From an uncultured Alphaproteobacteria bacterium (GTDB taxonomy: Bacteria; Pseudomonadota; Alphaproteobacteria; Rhodospirillales; Rhodospirillaceae): a stretch of 64,000 bases of DNA. The notes under the pieces are model-generated. The model ran no database searches and was not told the DNA's origin. It saw only the letters and a program-made list of their open reading frames with translations. A program made the translations under genes and the position numbers. Shown here in pieces: positions 45,114 through 53,796 of the stretch. The number at the start of each line of letters is the position of its first letter. Within the stretch, counting starts at the first letter, position 1. The stretch is from positions 1 to 64,000 of the forward strand of contig CACGTM010000001.1 in assembly GCA_902575965.1 (NCBI GenBank). Reading direction: 5' to 3'.

Positions 45114-46327
45114 TTTGAGAGATCTTTTTCAGATATAATGTTTACATCCATACCATTGGATACAGATTTTAACTTATTTAGAACTAGAGTTATTTTTCCA
45201 TTTTGAGTTGATGAAGATACAGCTACAAATTTGTCAATCTCTTGAATTATATCGACATCAATAATTTTAATTCTTTTGTTTGAATCTATAACCCACAGCT
45301 TACTATTATCTCTTAGTGCCTTCAGTGGAACAAATGCATGGGGAATTTCAATTCCTTCTATCTCAACTCTAGTATAAACACCTGGAAGAAGGCTTGGTGG
45401 TTCTATAAATGTATTTTTATTAGAATTAGTAATTAATCTTCCCGGTAATGTCGGATTGGGAATGTTAATTATTACATCAATAGTTTTTGTTTCTGGATCA
45501 ACACCGGCCTCAACTCTGTCAAGATACCCAGACCATTGATATAAACTGCCCCTGTATGGAATGTTTACTTTAGTGTTGATTTTTTTACCAATCTTCTTAT
45601 TCCATAAGTCTGGTATAAGAGATGCATTATAGTCTGACAGAGCTACAACAATTTCAAAGGAATCCTCAGCATATATTTCTGCAATATTTGCTCCCTTTTG
45701 GACAACTGCTCCTTCATCAACTTGTTCCCTAAGAACTCTACCGTCAAATGGCGCTATAATTTCAGTATATTCTAGGTCCAACTTTCGTGAAGAGCTTAGA
45801 GCTTTCGCACTTTCAATCTGAGCTTTTATTTTATCTCTTCGGCTTTCAGTTTCTTGTCGTTTCATTTCTGAAGCTGTCCCAGTTTTTGAAAGTTTATTAT
45901 CTCTAATCAGCTGTTTCTCGACAAATTTTAATTCAGCTTTTAAGGCATTCTCCTGGGAGAGGGCTTGATTTAGTGCTGCTTTATAAGGTCGAGGATCAAT
46001 TTTGATTAATACAGAGCCCTTTGAGAAAGCACCTCCGGTTACCATATTTTTGTTCATTTCTACTATTTTTCCGGAAACTTGCGTGATGATATTTATTTTA
46101 GTCTTGGGGTAGACAGGGCCAGTGCCAATTACAGGTATGGCTTTTTTAGTAAAATATATATCTTTAACTATCGCATCAGGTACTTTTGGTTGGGTAGGTA
46201 TTTTTTTGGGTTCAGGAGAAAAAACATAGAGAAAGAAAGAAAATAAAATACCAAATAAAAGGATAGCGATAGGCTTATTTTTAAATTTTTTATAGTTTAT
46301 ATCTTTAATTTTTTGCTTTAAGTTCAT
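45110..46327 (-). CDS. RND efflux periplasmic adaptor (membrane fusion protein)
   Basis: A 405-residue HlyD/AcrA-type adaptor linking the permease to an outer-membrane channel. One N-terminal anchor helix (about residues 20-40) is followed by a lipoyl-like half (NIITQVSGKIVEM), a coiled-coil hairpin around residues 110-190, and the second lipoyl half (IIAPFDGRVLREQVDEGAVV). Barrel domains follow. It is transcribed leftward and diverges from the tetR gene, whose operator lies in the shared intergenic region. Confidence 0.93.
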   Translation of the reverse strand: MNLKQKIKDINYKKFKNKPIAILLFGILFSFFLYVFSPEPKKIPTQPKVPDAIVKDIYFTKKAIPVIGTGPVYPKTKINIITQVSGKIVEMNKNMVTGGAFSKGSVLIKIDPRPYKAALNQALSQENALKAELKFVEKQLIRDNKLSKTGTASEMKRQETESRRDKIKAQIESAKALSSSRKLDLEYTEIIAPFDGRVLREQVDEGAVVQKGANIAEIYAEDSFEIVVALSDYNASLIPDLWNKKIGKKINTKVNIPYRGSLYQWSGYLDRVEAGVDPETKTIDVIINIPNPTLPGRLITNSNKNTFIEPPSLLPGVYTRVEIEGIEIPHAFVPLKALRDNSKLWVIDSNKRIKIIDVDIIQEIDKFVAVSSSTQNGKITLVLNKLKSVSNGMDVNIISEKDLSK

Positions 46328-46362
46328 GAAGTGATTTCCAGAGAATAACTTTCAGACAATGC

Positions 46363-46391
46363 TTGCTGACTGACTAGTTAGTCAGTATAAT
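46363..46391 (+). promoter_or_regulatory. tetR promoter
   Basis: TTGCTG (46363-46368), exactly 17 bases, then a consensus TATAAT (46386-46391). The spacer is occupied by the palindrome listed next, the geometry expected for an autorepressed TetR-family promoter. Confidence 0.7.
46369..46386. promoter_or_regulatory. TetR-family operator
   Basis: ACTGACTA-GT-TAGTCAGT is a perfect 8-bp inverted repeat with a two-base centre, filling the -35/-10 spacer of the tetR promoter. It lies 42 bases upstream of the adaptor start, so the regulator could repress its own gene and the efflux pump. The GACTGACTAGT core resembles operators of AcrR-like regulators of efflux pumps. Confidence 0.8.
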
Positions 46392-46431
46392 AACATTCTT
46401 GCAACTCTCATGCAACGAGGAATTACTTCTA

Positions 46432-47067
46432 ATGATTGAACGCGAGAACAAAAAAAATTCCAGAACTGTTCAAAAAGAGGCCAGGCCAAAAGAAATTTTA
46501 TCTGCGGCGCTTAATGTATTTGAAAGTAATGGTTTTGCTGGAACACGATTAGAAGAAGTGGCAAAATTTGCGGGTATAAGTAAAGGAACAATTTACTTAT
46601 ATTTCGATAATAAAGATGAACTGTTTAAGGCATGTGTTAGAGAGACTGTTGGTAAACCAATTGCAAAAACTTTGGAGTCTGCCATAAATTTTGAGGGCTC
46701 TACCGAGAAACTTCTTCATGAATTAGCTGAAAAAATTGGTGATACATTTTCTGATCCTGAGTATCGATCAATTTTTTTTCTTATTGTTTCAGAAGGAAAG
46801 AGATTTCCCAAATTAGTAAAGTTTTACTTCGATGAGGTTATAACCCCAAGCGTAAGTAGATTGTCCAATATAATTCAAAGAGGGGTAGATAGGGGGGATA
46901 TTAAAAGTAGTATATCTGAAGAAGATGCCCTTTTATTATTGAGTCCAGTTATATTTATTAACGTCTGGAATAGATTATTTGGAAATGAAAAGAAAATTAA
47001 TTTGAAAGATACTCTTCATTCTCACATTGATATTTGGCTTGACGGGATGCGTCCAGAAAATAAATAG
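46432..47067 (+). CDS. TetR/AcrR-family transcriptional regulator
   Basis: A 211-residue repressor with an N-terminal TetR helix-turn-helix, LSAALNVFESNGFAGTRLEEVAKF then GISKGTIYLYFDNKDELF, and a ligand-binding C-terminal domain. An ATG eleven codons upstream is in frame, but this start has GAGG eleven bases before it and matches the usual short N-terminus. It is divergent from the RND adaptor and separated by an intergenic region with a perfect operator. Ligand-relieved repression of the pump is the likely function. Confidence 0.92.
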   Translation: MIERENKKNSRTVQKEARPKEILSAALNVFESNGFAGTRLEEVAKFAGISKGTIYLYFDNKDELFKACVRETVGKPIAKTLESAINFEGSTEKLLHELAEKIGDTFSDPEYRSIFFLIVSEGKRFPKLVKFYFDEVITPSVSRLSNIIQRGVDRGDIKSSISEEDALLLLSPVIFINVWNRLFGNEKKINLKDTLHSHIDIWLDGMRPENK

Positions 47068-47071
47068 GTAG

Positions 47072-47830
47072 CTATTTTATTGTTTGCTCATATTCAACTA
47101 ACTCATAATGGGTTTGCATATAACCTGCAACACCACCCTTAAGGAAAGTATAATTTCCATCAGTTGTAGTATAAACTTGATAAGGCGGGTGTTCCTCAGG
47201 TAGTTCTTTATTGGTTGGCACTTGAAAATGATGTGAGTCAAAAGTTCCTGCACCAACTGTGATTTTTTCATCACCAATGTAAACAAGGTCTAAACCTAGA
47301 GGATAAAGCATTGGACCAGTGGCACCTCTGTGATCTGGCGAACATAAGAGTATCTCTTTAATTCTTTGTTCACCTGGCCCCATTGATAAATCATAATGGG
47401 AAAAGTGCCAACTATCACATGCAATGGCATGATTTTGAAATGTTTTTAGTTGACCATGCTTAAGCTTGTAAGTTTGCGAAACTCTTCCCTCGAGAGCAGT
47501 AAATGTCTCGCATTCAGCATATGACTCGTGAAATTTAAACCATCCTGATCCCATAAATTTATCACCTACTGTGAGTCGGACAAAGCAGTCTTGGGGCATC
47601 CAATTATTATCAACTGTATATGTTGCATCCCTCATAACCGATGGACGGTCATCAATTTCAGTATGAACAGATATCGTTCTGGATCCATCGCCATATTTGA
47701 TTATATTATAGAACTCTCGGCCGCGTTCATGATTTAATCTTTCTGGCTTTTTTGAAGTGTAAGCAATTACTCCTCTCGTGATTGAATGGTCAATCTGAGT
47801 AATAGAATTATTTTTACTATCTTTTTTCAT
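47072..47830 (-). CDS. Uncharacterised protein, paralogue of the gene at 17591
   Basis: A 252-residue protein without leader or membrane segment, related along its length to the 247-residue product at 17591-18334. Both share ITRG-I-YTSKK, DGSRT, GRVSQT, HRGATGP, V-AGTFD-HHF, P-Y---TT-DG-Y and the end GYMQT-YELVEYE. The HHF and HRGA segments contain the most conserved histidines and could be functional. It lies between tetR (convergent, four bases apart) and an amidase gene. I cannot name its function. Confidence 0.75.
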   Translation of the reverse strand: MKKDSKNNSITQIDHSITRGVIAYTSKKPERLNHERGREFYNIIKYGDGSRTISVHTEIDDRPSVMRDATYTVDNNWMPQDCFVRLTVGDKFMGSGWFKFHESYAECETFTALEGRVSQTYKLKHGQLKTFQNHAIACDSWHFSHYDLSMGPGEQRIKEILLCSPDHRGATGPMLYPLGLDLVYIGDEKITVGAGTFDSHHFQVPTNKELPEEHPPYQVYTTTDGNYTFLKGGVAGYMQTHYELVEYEQTIK

Positions 47831-47928
47831 TTAAAATATCCTTGGTTGAAAGAAACTCAATTTACAAATTATCGTTGAAAATAGTGAAATTAGTTTTTTA
47901 GAAATATTTGATGGCCTTATCCTCTTTT

Positions 47929-49350
47929 TCAGAACCTGCAAAAGTTATTATTTGCGTTACTGGGCTTCCATTTTACTGCCTTTTCAAGAACCCAACCAAT
48001 TTGTAATGCAAGAAGATCGTTTTCTGGTGCAGTAATAATTTGCATTCCAATTGGTAGTCCTTTTGGTGAGTTTAATCCAGATGTATTATCTGTTGGTATA
48101 GATATTGCTGGACAGCCGCCAAAGTTTGCAAGACATGTAAAGGATGCAAGATTCTTAGGAGGTTTTTTTTGAAACGAAAATGCTACTGTTGGTGTAGATG
48201 GTACAACAATAGCATCGAAATTTTTAAAAAGTTTTCTTATGGAAATTCTTGTATTTTTTATATCTGTGATAGCTTTTAGTAATTTTGGTGCATTTTGATT
48301 TTTTGCAAAATTAACATTTTTTATGAAAGTATTTGAAAAATCATTTTTATTTTCGATAATTTTTTCCCTATGAAAATTATATAATTCTGATTCCATTATC
48401 AACATAGATTGAGAGATTAATTTTTCAGTATTAAAATAATTATCAAAATCAATCTCATTAATTTTAGCGCCCTTTGAACCTAATAATAGTATAGCCTGAT
48501 TATATGCTAATTGTATGTCTATATCTAACCCAGAAATGTTATTATTATCAATAAATCCAATATTTTTACCTGATAAGGATTCAATATAAAGATCATTGTT
48601 ATGAGTATATGGTTCTATAATCTTACATTCAGGATCCTCAGAATCAAATTTACTTATAACCTCAAAAAGTAAGCTTGCATCTTCAACAGATCTTGTAATT
48701 GGTCCAGTATGGTCTAACATTTTACATAATGGCATTATTCCTCTGTTGCTGACTCTTCCAAAAGTTGGTTTAAACCCAACAGTGCCACAAAACGAAGCAG
48801 GGATTCTTATCGATCCAAGTGTATCGGTTCCGATGGCTCCTACGCAGAGACCTGCGGCTACAGCACTTCCTGCCCCTCCTGAAGATCCCCCTGGGGTGAA
48901 GCCAATGTAGTGTGGGTTATTACAGTTACCATAAAATTCATTCTGAGTGGTTGCACCAAGTGCAGCTTCGTGCATATTTAGTTTTCCGAGTATAATAGCA
49001 CCAGCATCTTTAAGGAGCTTTACAATAAAAGAATCACTTTTAGCAATTTCATTTCTATAAGCCTTTATTCCGCCGGTTGTAATAACATCATTGATGTTGA
49101 TGTTATCCTTTAGTGCAATTGGAATCCCGTCTAATAGACTTAGTTCCTTGCCGTCTCTCCTTCTTTTATCTGATTTTTGTGAGTCCCATATAGCGCTTTC
49201 CTCAAGAATATTTATAAATGCATTCAATGTTCTATTTTTTATTTTTATAGATTCTAGATACTTTTTTGTTATATCTAGAGACGTAAATCTTTTGTTCTTT
49301 AGACCATTAGATAAATTCTTTATGCCAAGTGAAAAAATATTCTTATTCAT
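47929..49350 (-). CDS. Amidase-signature family amidase
   Basis: A 473-residue amidase of the GatA/AtzF type that hydrolyses carboxamides. The Ser-cisSer-Lys triad is visible: Lys in GIPIALKDNI near residue 80, the cis-Ser in TPGGSSGGAGSAVAAG near 155, and the nucleophile in GTDTLGSIRIPAS near 180. No gatB or gatC is nearby, so a catabolic amidase is more likely than tRNA amidotransferase. It follows the glycan block by six bases, which may be chance. Confidence 0.9.
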   Translation of the reverse strand: MNKNIFSLGIKNLSNGLKNKRFTSLDITKKYLESIKIKNRTLNAFINILEESAIWDSQKSDKRRRDGKELSLLDGIPIALKDNININDVITTGGIKAYRNEIAKSDSFIVKLLKDAGAIILGKLNMHEAALGATTQNEFYGNCNNPHYIGFTPGGSSGGAGSAVAAGLCVGAIGTDTLGSIRIPASFCGTVGFKPTFGRVSNRGIMPLCKMLDHTGPITRSVEDASLLFEVISKFDSEDPECKIIEPYTHNNDLYIESLSGKNIGFIDNNNISGLDIDIQLAYNQAILLLGSKGAKINEIDFDNYFNTEKLISQSMLIMESELYNFHREKIIENKNDFSNTFIKNVNFAKNQNAPKLLKAITDIKNTRISIRKLFKNFDAIVVPSTPTVAFSFQKKPPKNLASFTCLANFGGCPAISIPTDNTSGLNSPKGLPIGMQIITAPENDLLALQIGWVLEKAVKWKPSNANNNFCRF

Positions 49351-49356
49351 AATTTT

Positions 49357-50724
49357 TTAATCCTTCGGGGGTAAGTATTTATTATTACCTTTAGAAGTCC
49401 ATATTAGACTCTCACTTCTATAAACATCCCAATCAAGAAAATATTTAGGTATATTTATTATATTGAATTCTGTGTTATTTGAATAAAGATTATGTATGGC
49501 TGTCAGCGCCATCTGATCAATAAACCATTTATCTATTTTCTTTTCTTCAAAATAAAGAATGTAAGAAGCTATTGCTTTTGATATAAGGATAGAGTTTTGA
49601 GAATTTGAGAAAATACAAATACCCGCAGCTAACTTTTGATTAATATATATTTCATTTTCCCGTAAATACATTGCGACATCAAAGTCTGGAAGGTTTTTAA
49701 TAGCTTCTTCGATATCTTTTTTAACTAAACTATCAATATCTAAAACTATTATGGGACGATTCAATTTATTGAGGAAAATTGGCAATAATGTATATCTCCT
49801 AGACGCAAATTTAACATTTGATAGGCAGTCATCAATTTCCCAAGTCAATGAATTATTGTATAAGTTTAATAAAGATAAATTAGGCTCTTCTCTAGAGATT
49901 AAATGAACATGAATATCGGTTGTTCTAGAGTTTTTATTTAGAGAAGATAGAAGATTTTTAAAATATTGTTGATAGTAATCTAGATTACAAGATACTAAAA
50001 TCAAGGGATTTTTCTTTTCTTTCTGAGGGAACGAGCCATGTATAGTAGGTTGATTAAAATATTTATACTTAGAAATAGTATTTTTCAATTCGTCCCCATA
50101 TATGCAATTCAAATTATTTTCAACAATCTTTAAACTTTCATCAATAAGTCCTAGGTCCATCAATGTTCCACTTTTAATTAGAGTTTCTTCTGGGTTTAGA
50201 TCTTCTAGCTTAATTATTTCTTTCTTTAATTTAATTGCTAAGTTTTCATTACCATTTATTTTATAAGCAAGAGATTTCAGGGATAGAATTTTCATATTTC
50301 TCGGATATTTTAATTCAATTTGATTTAGCACTTGAATTGCTTCATTGTTCTTAGAAAGTTTTATCAGTACATCTGCATATGATATGGCTGCTTTGTAGTC
50401 ATGTGAAATAAAGTAATATTTTGAATAGAATTGTTCAGCTTGTAAAATTTTACCAGAGTCACGTAATGCATGCCCCATTTGAAAAAGGGCAGATGCTCTG
50501 CAGTTTTTACTTTTTAACGCTTGCTTGAGCAGATGAATTGCATTTTTAAAGTTTTTAGCTCTAATTTCTTTTACCGCAAAAAATTCTAGGGCTATTGGTT
50601 CTTTTTCATTTTCCTTCAAAATTTTTCTAAAAACCTTGGCGGCGCCTTTATCATCCCCATTTTTTACTAAGCTAAGGGCAAGCTCCAAATCAGCACTAGT
50701 TTTGTCCATTTTTTGACTTTTCAA
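49357..50724 (-). CDS. TPR-containing glycosyltransferase
   Basis: A 455-residue protein. The first 200 residues are tetratricopeptide-like helices (LELALSLVKNGDDKGAAKVF, then AIHLLKQALKSKNCRASALF and others). The second half is a nucleotide-sugar transferase-like domain with a DxD-type motif in IVLDIDSLVKKD near residue 330, followed by LAAGICIFS. The combination resembles protein or surface-glycan transferases. The start may lie five codons further in, at a second ATG at 50709. It overlaps the previous gene in transcription by about 29 bases. Confidence 0.75.
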   Translation of the reverse strand: MKSQKMDKTSADLELALSLVKNGDDKGAAKVFRKILKENEKEPIALEFFAVKEIRAKNFKNAIHLLKQALKSKNCRASALFQMGHALRDSGKILQAEQFYSKYYFISHDYKAAISYADVLIKLSKNNEAIQVLNQIELKYPRNMKILSLKSLAYKINGNENLAIKLKKEIIKLEDLNPEETLIKSGTLMDLGLIDESLKIVENNLNCIYGDELKNTISKYKYFNQPTIHGSFPQKEKKNPLILVSCNLDYYQQYFKNLLSSLNKNSRTTDIHVHLISREEPNLSLLNLYNNSLTWEIDDCLSNVKFASRRYTLLPIFLNKLNRPIIVLDIDSLVKKDIEEAIKNLPDFDVAMYLRENEIYINQKLAAGICIFSNSQNSILISKAIASYILYFEEKKIDKWFIDQMALTAIHNLYSNNTEFNIINIPKYFLDWDVYRSESLIWTSKGNNKYLPPKD

Positions 50725-52486
50725 TCTTTTTTACAATTCTTAAAATTGATGCATGGGCTAAGTCATTGTCAAGTATATCAATCGCAATATCTCTAATAAA
50801 CCAATCATAATATTTTTTATAAAGAATCTCCATTTCATTTTTATTCCATGATTTTAATTTCGCATATGCTTCATCTAAAAGGTTTATATTTGCTTTAATA
50901 GACAGCTCATCATATTCAGAGGACCCAAACATGACTATCGGTTTACTATGAAGAATAGCTTCATGTCCTACCCCACTGTTAATAGTAAATAGGGCAAAAC
51001 AATTTTCTAAAAGGTCATGGACGCTTGCATCAGACCATTTTGTATAGTCGTTATTAGTAAGCTCTTTAAATCTTTTACTTGATTGAGGGTCAGCTGGATG
51101 CTCTTTAAAAACTATATGAATTTTCTTTTTATTTGCCCACTCTGATAGTTTAGTTATTACTTCACTTTCTTCTACAGGTGAAAAATATTTTATTACTTCA
51201 TCATCAGGAATTTGACACGGAAAAAAAACAAAAGGTTTATCTGGTATTTTATTCTCCTGAATTAGGAGATGTCTTGGCTGTCTCTCTTTCTGATTAAATT
51301 TGCTATCATTGTTTTTTAAAGTGAGTTCTTGATATCTTTCAAATATACCACTATCTGCGTTATTATTTCTAAACTTATTATATGGGTAATTCTTCGCGCC
51401 AGCTCCCCATCCATTCTGATCAATAGTAAATAACCATCTATGAGCAACTTGCATTAAGAAAAAACAAGGTATGGTGGTTTCATGAAATTGAAATTTTTGT
51501 TTGTGTGGAACAATTACAATATCCGCTTTCGTAAGATTAGCTAACTTGGGTGTTATCTCACTTCCTGGTCTTGTAATAGTAATTGGTTTGTGGCCAAGAG
51601 AATGAAAAGTATCCTCAATGAGTTGATAGCATCTATCCCATGCATCTCTCAAAGATCCATATTTTCCCCTGGCAAATGGAGAATTATCTTTATGGTCTGA
51701 TATGTGAGTAACGAGAGGAGGGCTTTTGAATGGTAGTGTTAATTCTGGTCGAAAAAGTAATATTTTAAGTTCACTTTTAATCGGCCAGAAACAACTAAGG
51801 TATTTATCTTTTTTTTTCCTATCACTAATCTCAATTTCTTTATTTTTTACAGTGTCAATAAACTGCACTAAATCAGGTTTTTTCTCTATAGCCTTATTTA
51901 TTACTAATGAAATAATATTTTCAGCCTGATAATTTTTATCTTTTTTATAATATGTGATGTCTTTTAGAAAAATTTTAGCTATTGAGCCTATAATACTTAT
52001 TGATTTTTTCTTTCCATCTATAATTAAGCGTTGTGAATATTGTTTATCAATTAGAACGGGTGATTCATTAATTTTAGCTCTGAGAAAATTCAGATCTAAC
52101 AGTAAGTTTAAGGATGTTGTAAATACTATTGGCACATTAAGTAAATTAATGAAGTGATTAAGCCTTATAATGCTAATTTTATTGAAAATATCTTCAGTAA
52201 ATGAAAAGTTTTTATATTCAAATAACTCTTCTGTGACTGTAATGTTATATTTTGAATTAGAGAATATTATTAGTTTTTCTTTTAAACTGAGTTTGTTTCC
52301 TATTATATGGATATGAATATGTATTTTTTTAAAATTTTTAAAAAAATAATCAAGATGAATTAAAAGAGTATTCTCATCTATATCCTCTTTAATGCAGAGT
52401 AGAATAATTATATCATCTGAATTCATAGGCGGGAGTACACCATGAAGGTCTGATAGTTTCATTGATTTATTTTTATTGTTCTTCAT
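50696..52486 (-). CDS. Capsule/Kdo-transferase-like polysaccharide protein
   Basis: The 596-residue product has an N-terminal part of unclear fold and a C-terminal half (about 400-560) like KpsC/KpsS capsule proteins and related Kdo transferases. It has FFPCQIPDDEVI, then VFKEHPADPQS, NDYTKWSDASVHDLL and FTINSGVGHEAILHSKPIVMFG. The HPADP and NSGVGHEA segments are the most diagnostic. Its codons are more AT-rich than those of neighbouring genes, which may reflect transfer. It is the first gene of a two-gene leftward pair. Confidence 0.75.
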   Translation of the reverse strand: MKNNKNKSMKLSDLHGVLPPMNSDDIIILLCIKEDIDENTLLIHLDYFFKNFKKIHIHIHIIGNKLSLKEKLIIFSNSKYNITVTEELFEYKNFSFTEDIFNKISIIRLNHFINLLNVPIVFTTSLNLLLDLNFLRAKINESPVLIDKQYSQRLIIDGKKKSISIIGSIAKIFLKDITYYKKDKNYQAENIISLVINKAIEKKPDLVQFIDTVKNKEIEISDRKKKDKYLSCFWPIKSELKILLFRPELTLPFKSPPLVTHISDHKDNSPFARGKYGSLRDAWDRCYQLIEDTFHSLGHKPITITRPGSEITPKLANLTKADIVIVPHKQKFQFHETTIPCFFLMQVAHRWLFTIDQNGWGAGAKNYPYNKFRNNNADSGIFERYQELTLKNNDSKFNQKERQPRHLLIQENKIPDKPFVFFPCQIPDDEVIKYFSPVEESEVITKLSEWANKKKIHIVFKEHPADPQSSKRFKELTNNDYTKWSDASVHDLLENCFALFTINSGVGHEAILHSKPIVMFGSSEYDELSIKANINLLDEAYAKLKSWNKNEMEILYKKYYDWFIRDIAIDILDNDLAHASILRIVKKIEKSKNGQN

Positions 52487-52565
52487 AATAAAATATATAT
52501 TATCATTATTACTAAGAGTTATGTTCCTTATAATTTGTAAATAACCACAAAAGTATGAATTTACT

Positions 52566-53186
52566 ATGATGAATCGCCAAGATGCAATGTATCATGCATT
52601 ACGTTTTTTGAAGAAATCCGAGACATTGGGGTCATATTTTGAGTTTGGATTATTCCAAGGTCAGTCAATTGTTACAGCATATAAAATTCACTCACAAATT
52701 GATGATTTCCCAAGACACTTTTATGGCTTTGACTCTTTTTCAGGTTTGCCAAAGCTAAGCCAGGAAGATAATCTTAAGGATTATGGCGTTTTTTATGAGG
52801 GTCAATTCTCAGTTTCTAAAAGTCAGGTATCTGCCAATCTAATTAAAAATGGAATGCCAGATAATTCATTTACCCTAATTGAGGGTTTTTATAATGAATC
52901 ACTTTATGATGACAATACTCTAAGAATTTTAGGTGATACTAAAGCTGCCCTTGTTCATATAGACTGTGATTTATATTCTTCTGCAATTCCTTGTTTGGAT
53001 TTCATTACTTCAAGATTAGTTGATGGAGCCATATTAATGTTTGATGACTGGTTTTGTTACAGAGGAAGAGAAGATAAAGGAGTGAGGCGCGCATTTAATG
53101 AGTGGTCTGAAAGAGTTAAATATAGTTTTACTGAGTATTCAAAATATTCATGGTCTGGAATAATGTTTATATGTACAGAGAATTAA
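52566..53186 (+). CDS. TylF/MycF-type O-methyltransferase
   Basis: A 206-residue class-I methyltransferase of the macrocin-O-methyltransferase (TylF) type, which modifies sugar hydroxyls. The sequence begins SYFEFGLFQGQSIVTAYKI and FYGFDSFSGLP. The metal-binding and catalytic part is ALVHIDCDLYSSAIPCLDF plus MFDDWFCYRGREDKGVRRAFNEW. It is divergent from the Kdo-transferase-like gene, so a surface sugar is the likely substrate. Confidence 0.85.
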   Translation: MMNRQDAMYHALRFLKKSETLGSYFEFGLFQGQSIVTAYKIHSQIDDFPRHFYGFDSFSGLPKLSQEDNLKDYGVFYEGQFSVSKSQVSANLIKNGMPDNSFTLIEGFYNESLYDDNTLRILGDTKAALVHIDCDLYSSAIPCLDFITSRLVDGAILMFDDWFCYRGREDKGVRRAFNEWSERVKYSFTEYSKYSWSGIMFICTEN

Positions 53187-53202
53187 CTAGAAAGCAGGTG
53201 AG

Positions 53203-53787
53203 ATGGAAAGAATAATGGCTAAGGCCTTTAGTGATGTGAGACCAGACCATCTGGCTAGATATGAAGCTGCAAAACATTGGCTTGAGAGTAACAACTCAAC
53301 AGGTCTTGTATTAGATGCTGGTTGTGGTGTGGGATATGGGTCAGCAATCTTATCAACATCAGTTAAGAAAATTATTTCTGTTGATGCATCAAGGGAGGCC
53401 GCAGAATATCATAAAAATTACTTTTCTAGGCAGAACATTGATTTCATAAATAAAGATATATTTAATGCTAACTTAAATCAAAAATTTGATGCAATCGTAT
53501 GTTATGAGTTTCTTGAGCATATTCGCGAGGCGAGAGAAGCTGTAGAGCTTTTTGGAAGTTTATCAAGTGTTCTAATCTGTTCAACGCCAAATGAGATCAT
53601 TCGTCCCTATAAAATGGAGCCAGTCAATCCATTTCACGTAAGGCATTATACTCCTGATGAGTTTGAAGAACTACTTGCAGTTGGTGGTTTTAGAGTGAAG
53701 GCAAAGTTTAACCAGATTGGTGGTCATGATCCTCAGTTAAGGCCAGGCTGGGACGGTAAGTTTATGATTGCAGTAGCAACTAGATAG
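53203..53787 (+). CDS. Class-I SAM-dependent methyltransferase
   Basis: A 194-residue methyltransferase. The SAM loop is LVLDAGCGVGYGSAIL near residue 36, and the second motif is IISVDASREAAEYH. The post-SAM FDAIVCYEFLEHIREA and the C-terminal FHVRHYTPDEFEELL are typical of methyltransferase-11 proteins acting on small molecules or sugars. It starts 16 bases after the TylF-type gene. A second ATG four codons in is also plausible. It completes the glycan-modification block. Confidence 0.85.
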   Translation: MERIMAKAFSDVRPDHLARYEAAKHWLESNNSTGLVLDAGCGVGYGSAILSTSVKKIISVDASREAAEYHKNYFSRQNIDFINKDIFNANLNQKFDAIVCYEFLEHIREAREAVELFGSLSSVLICSTPNEIIRPYKMEPVNPFHVRHYTPDEFEELLAVGGFRVKAKFNQIGGHDPQLRPGWDGKFMIAVATR

Positions 53788-53796
53788 TTATATTTT

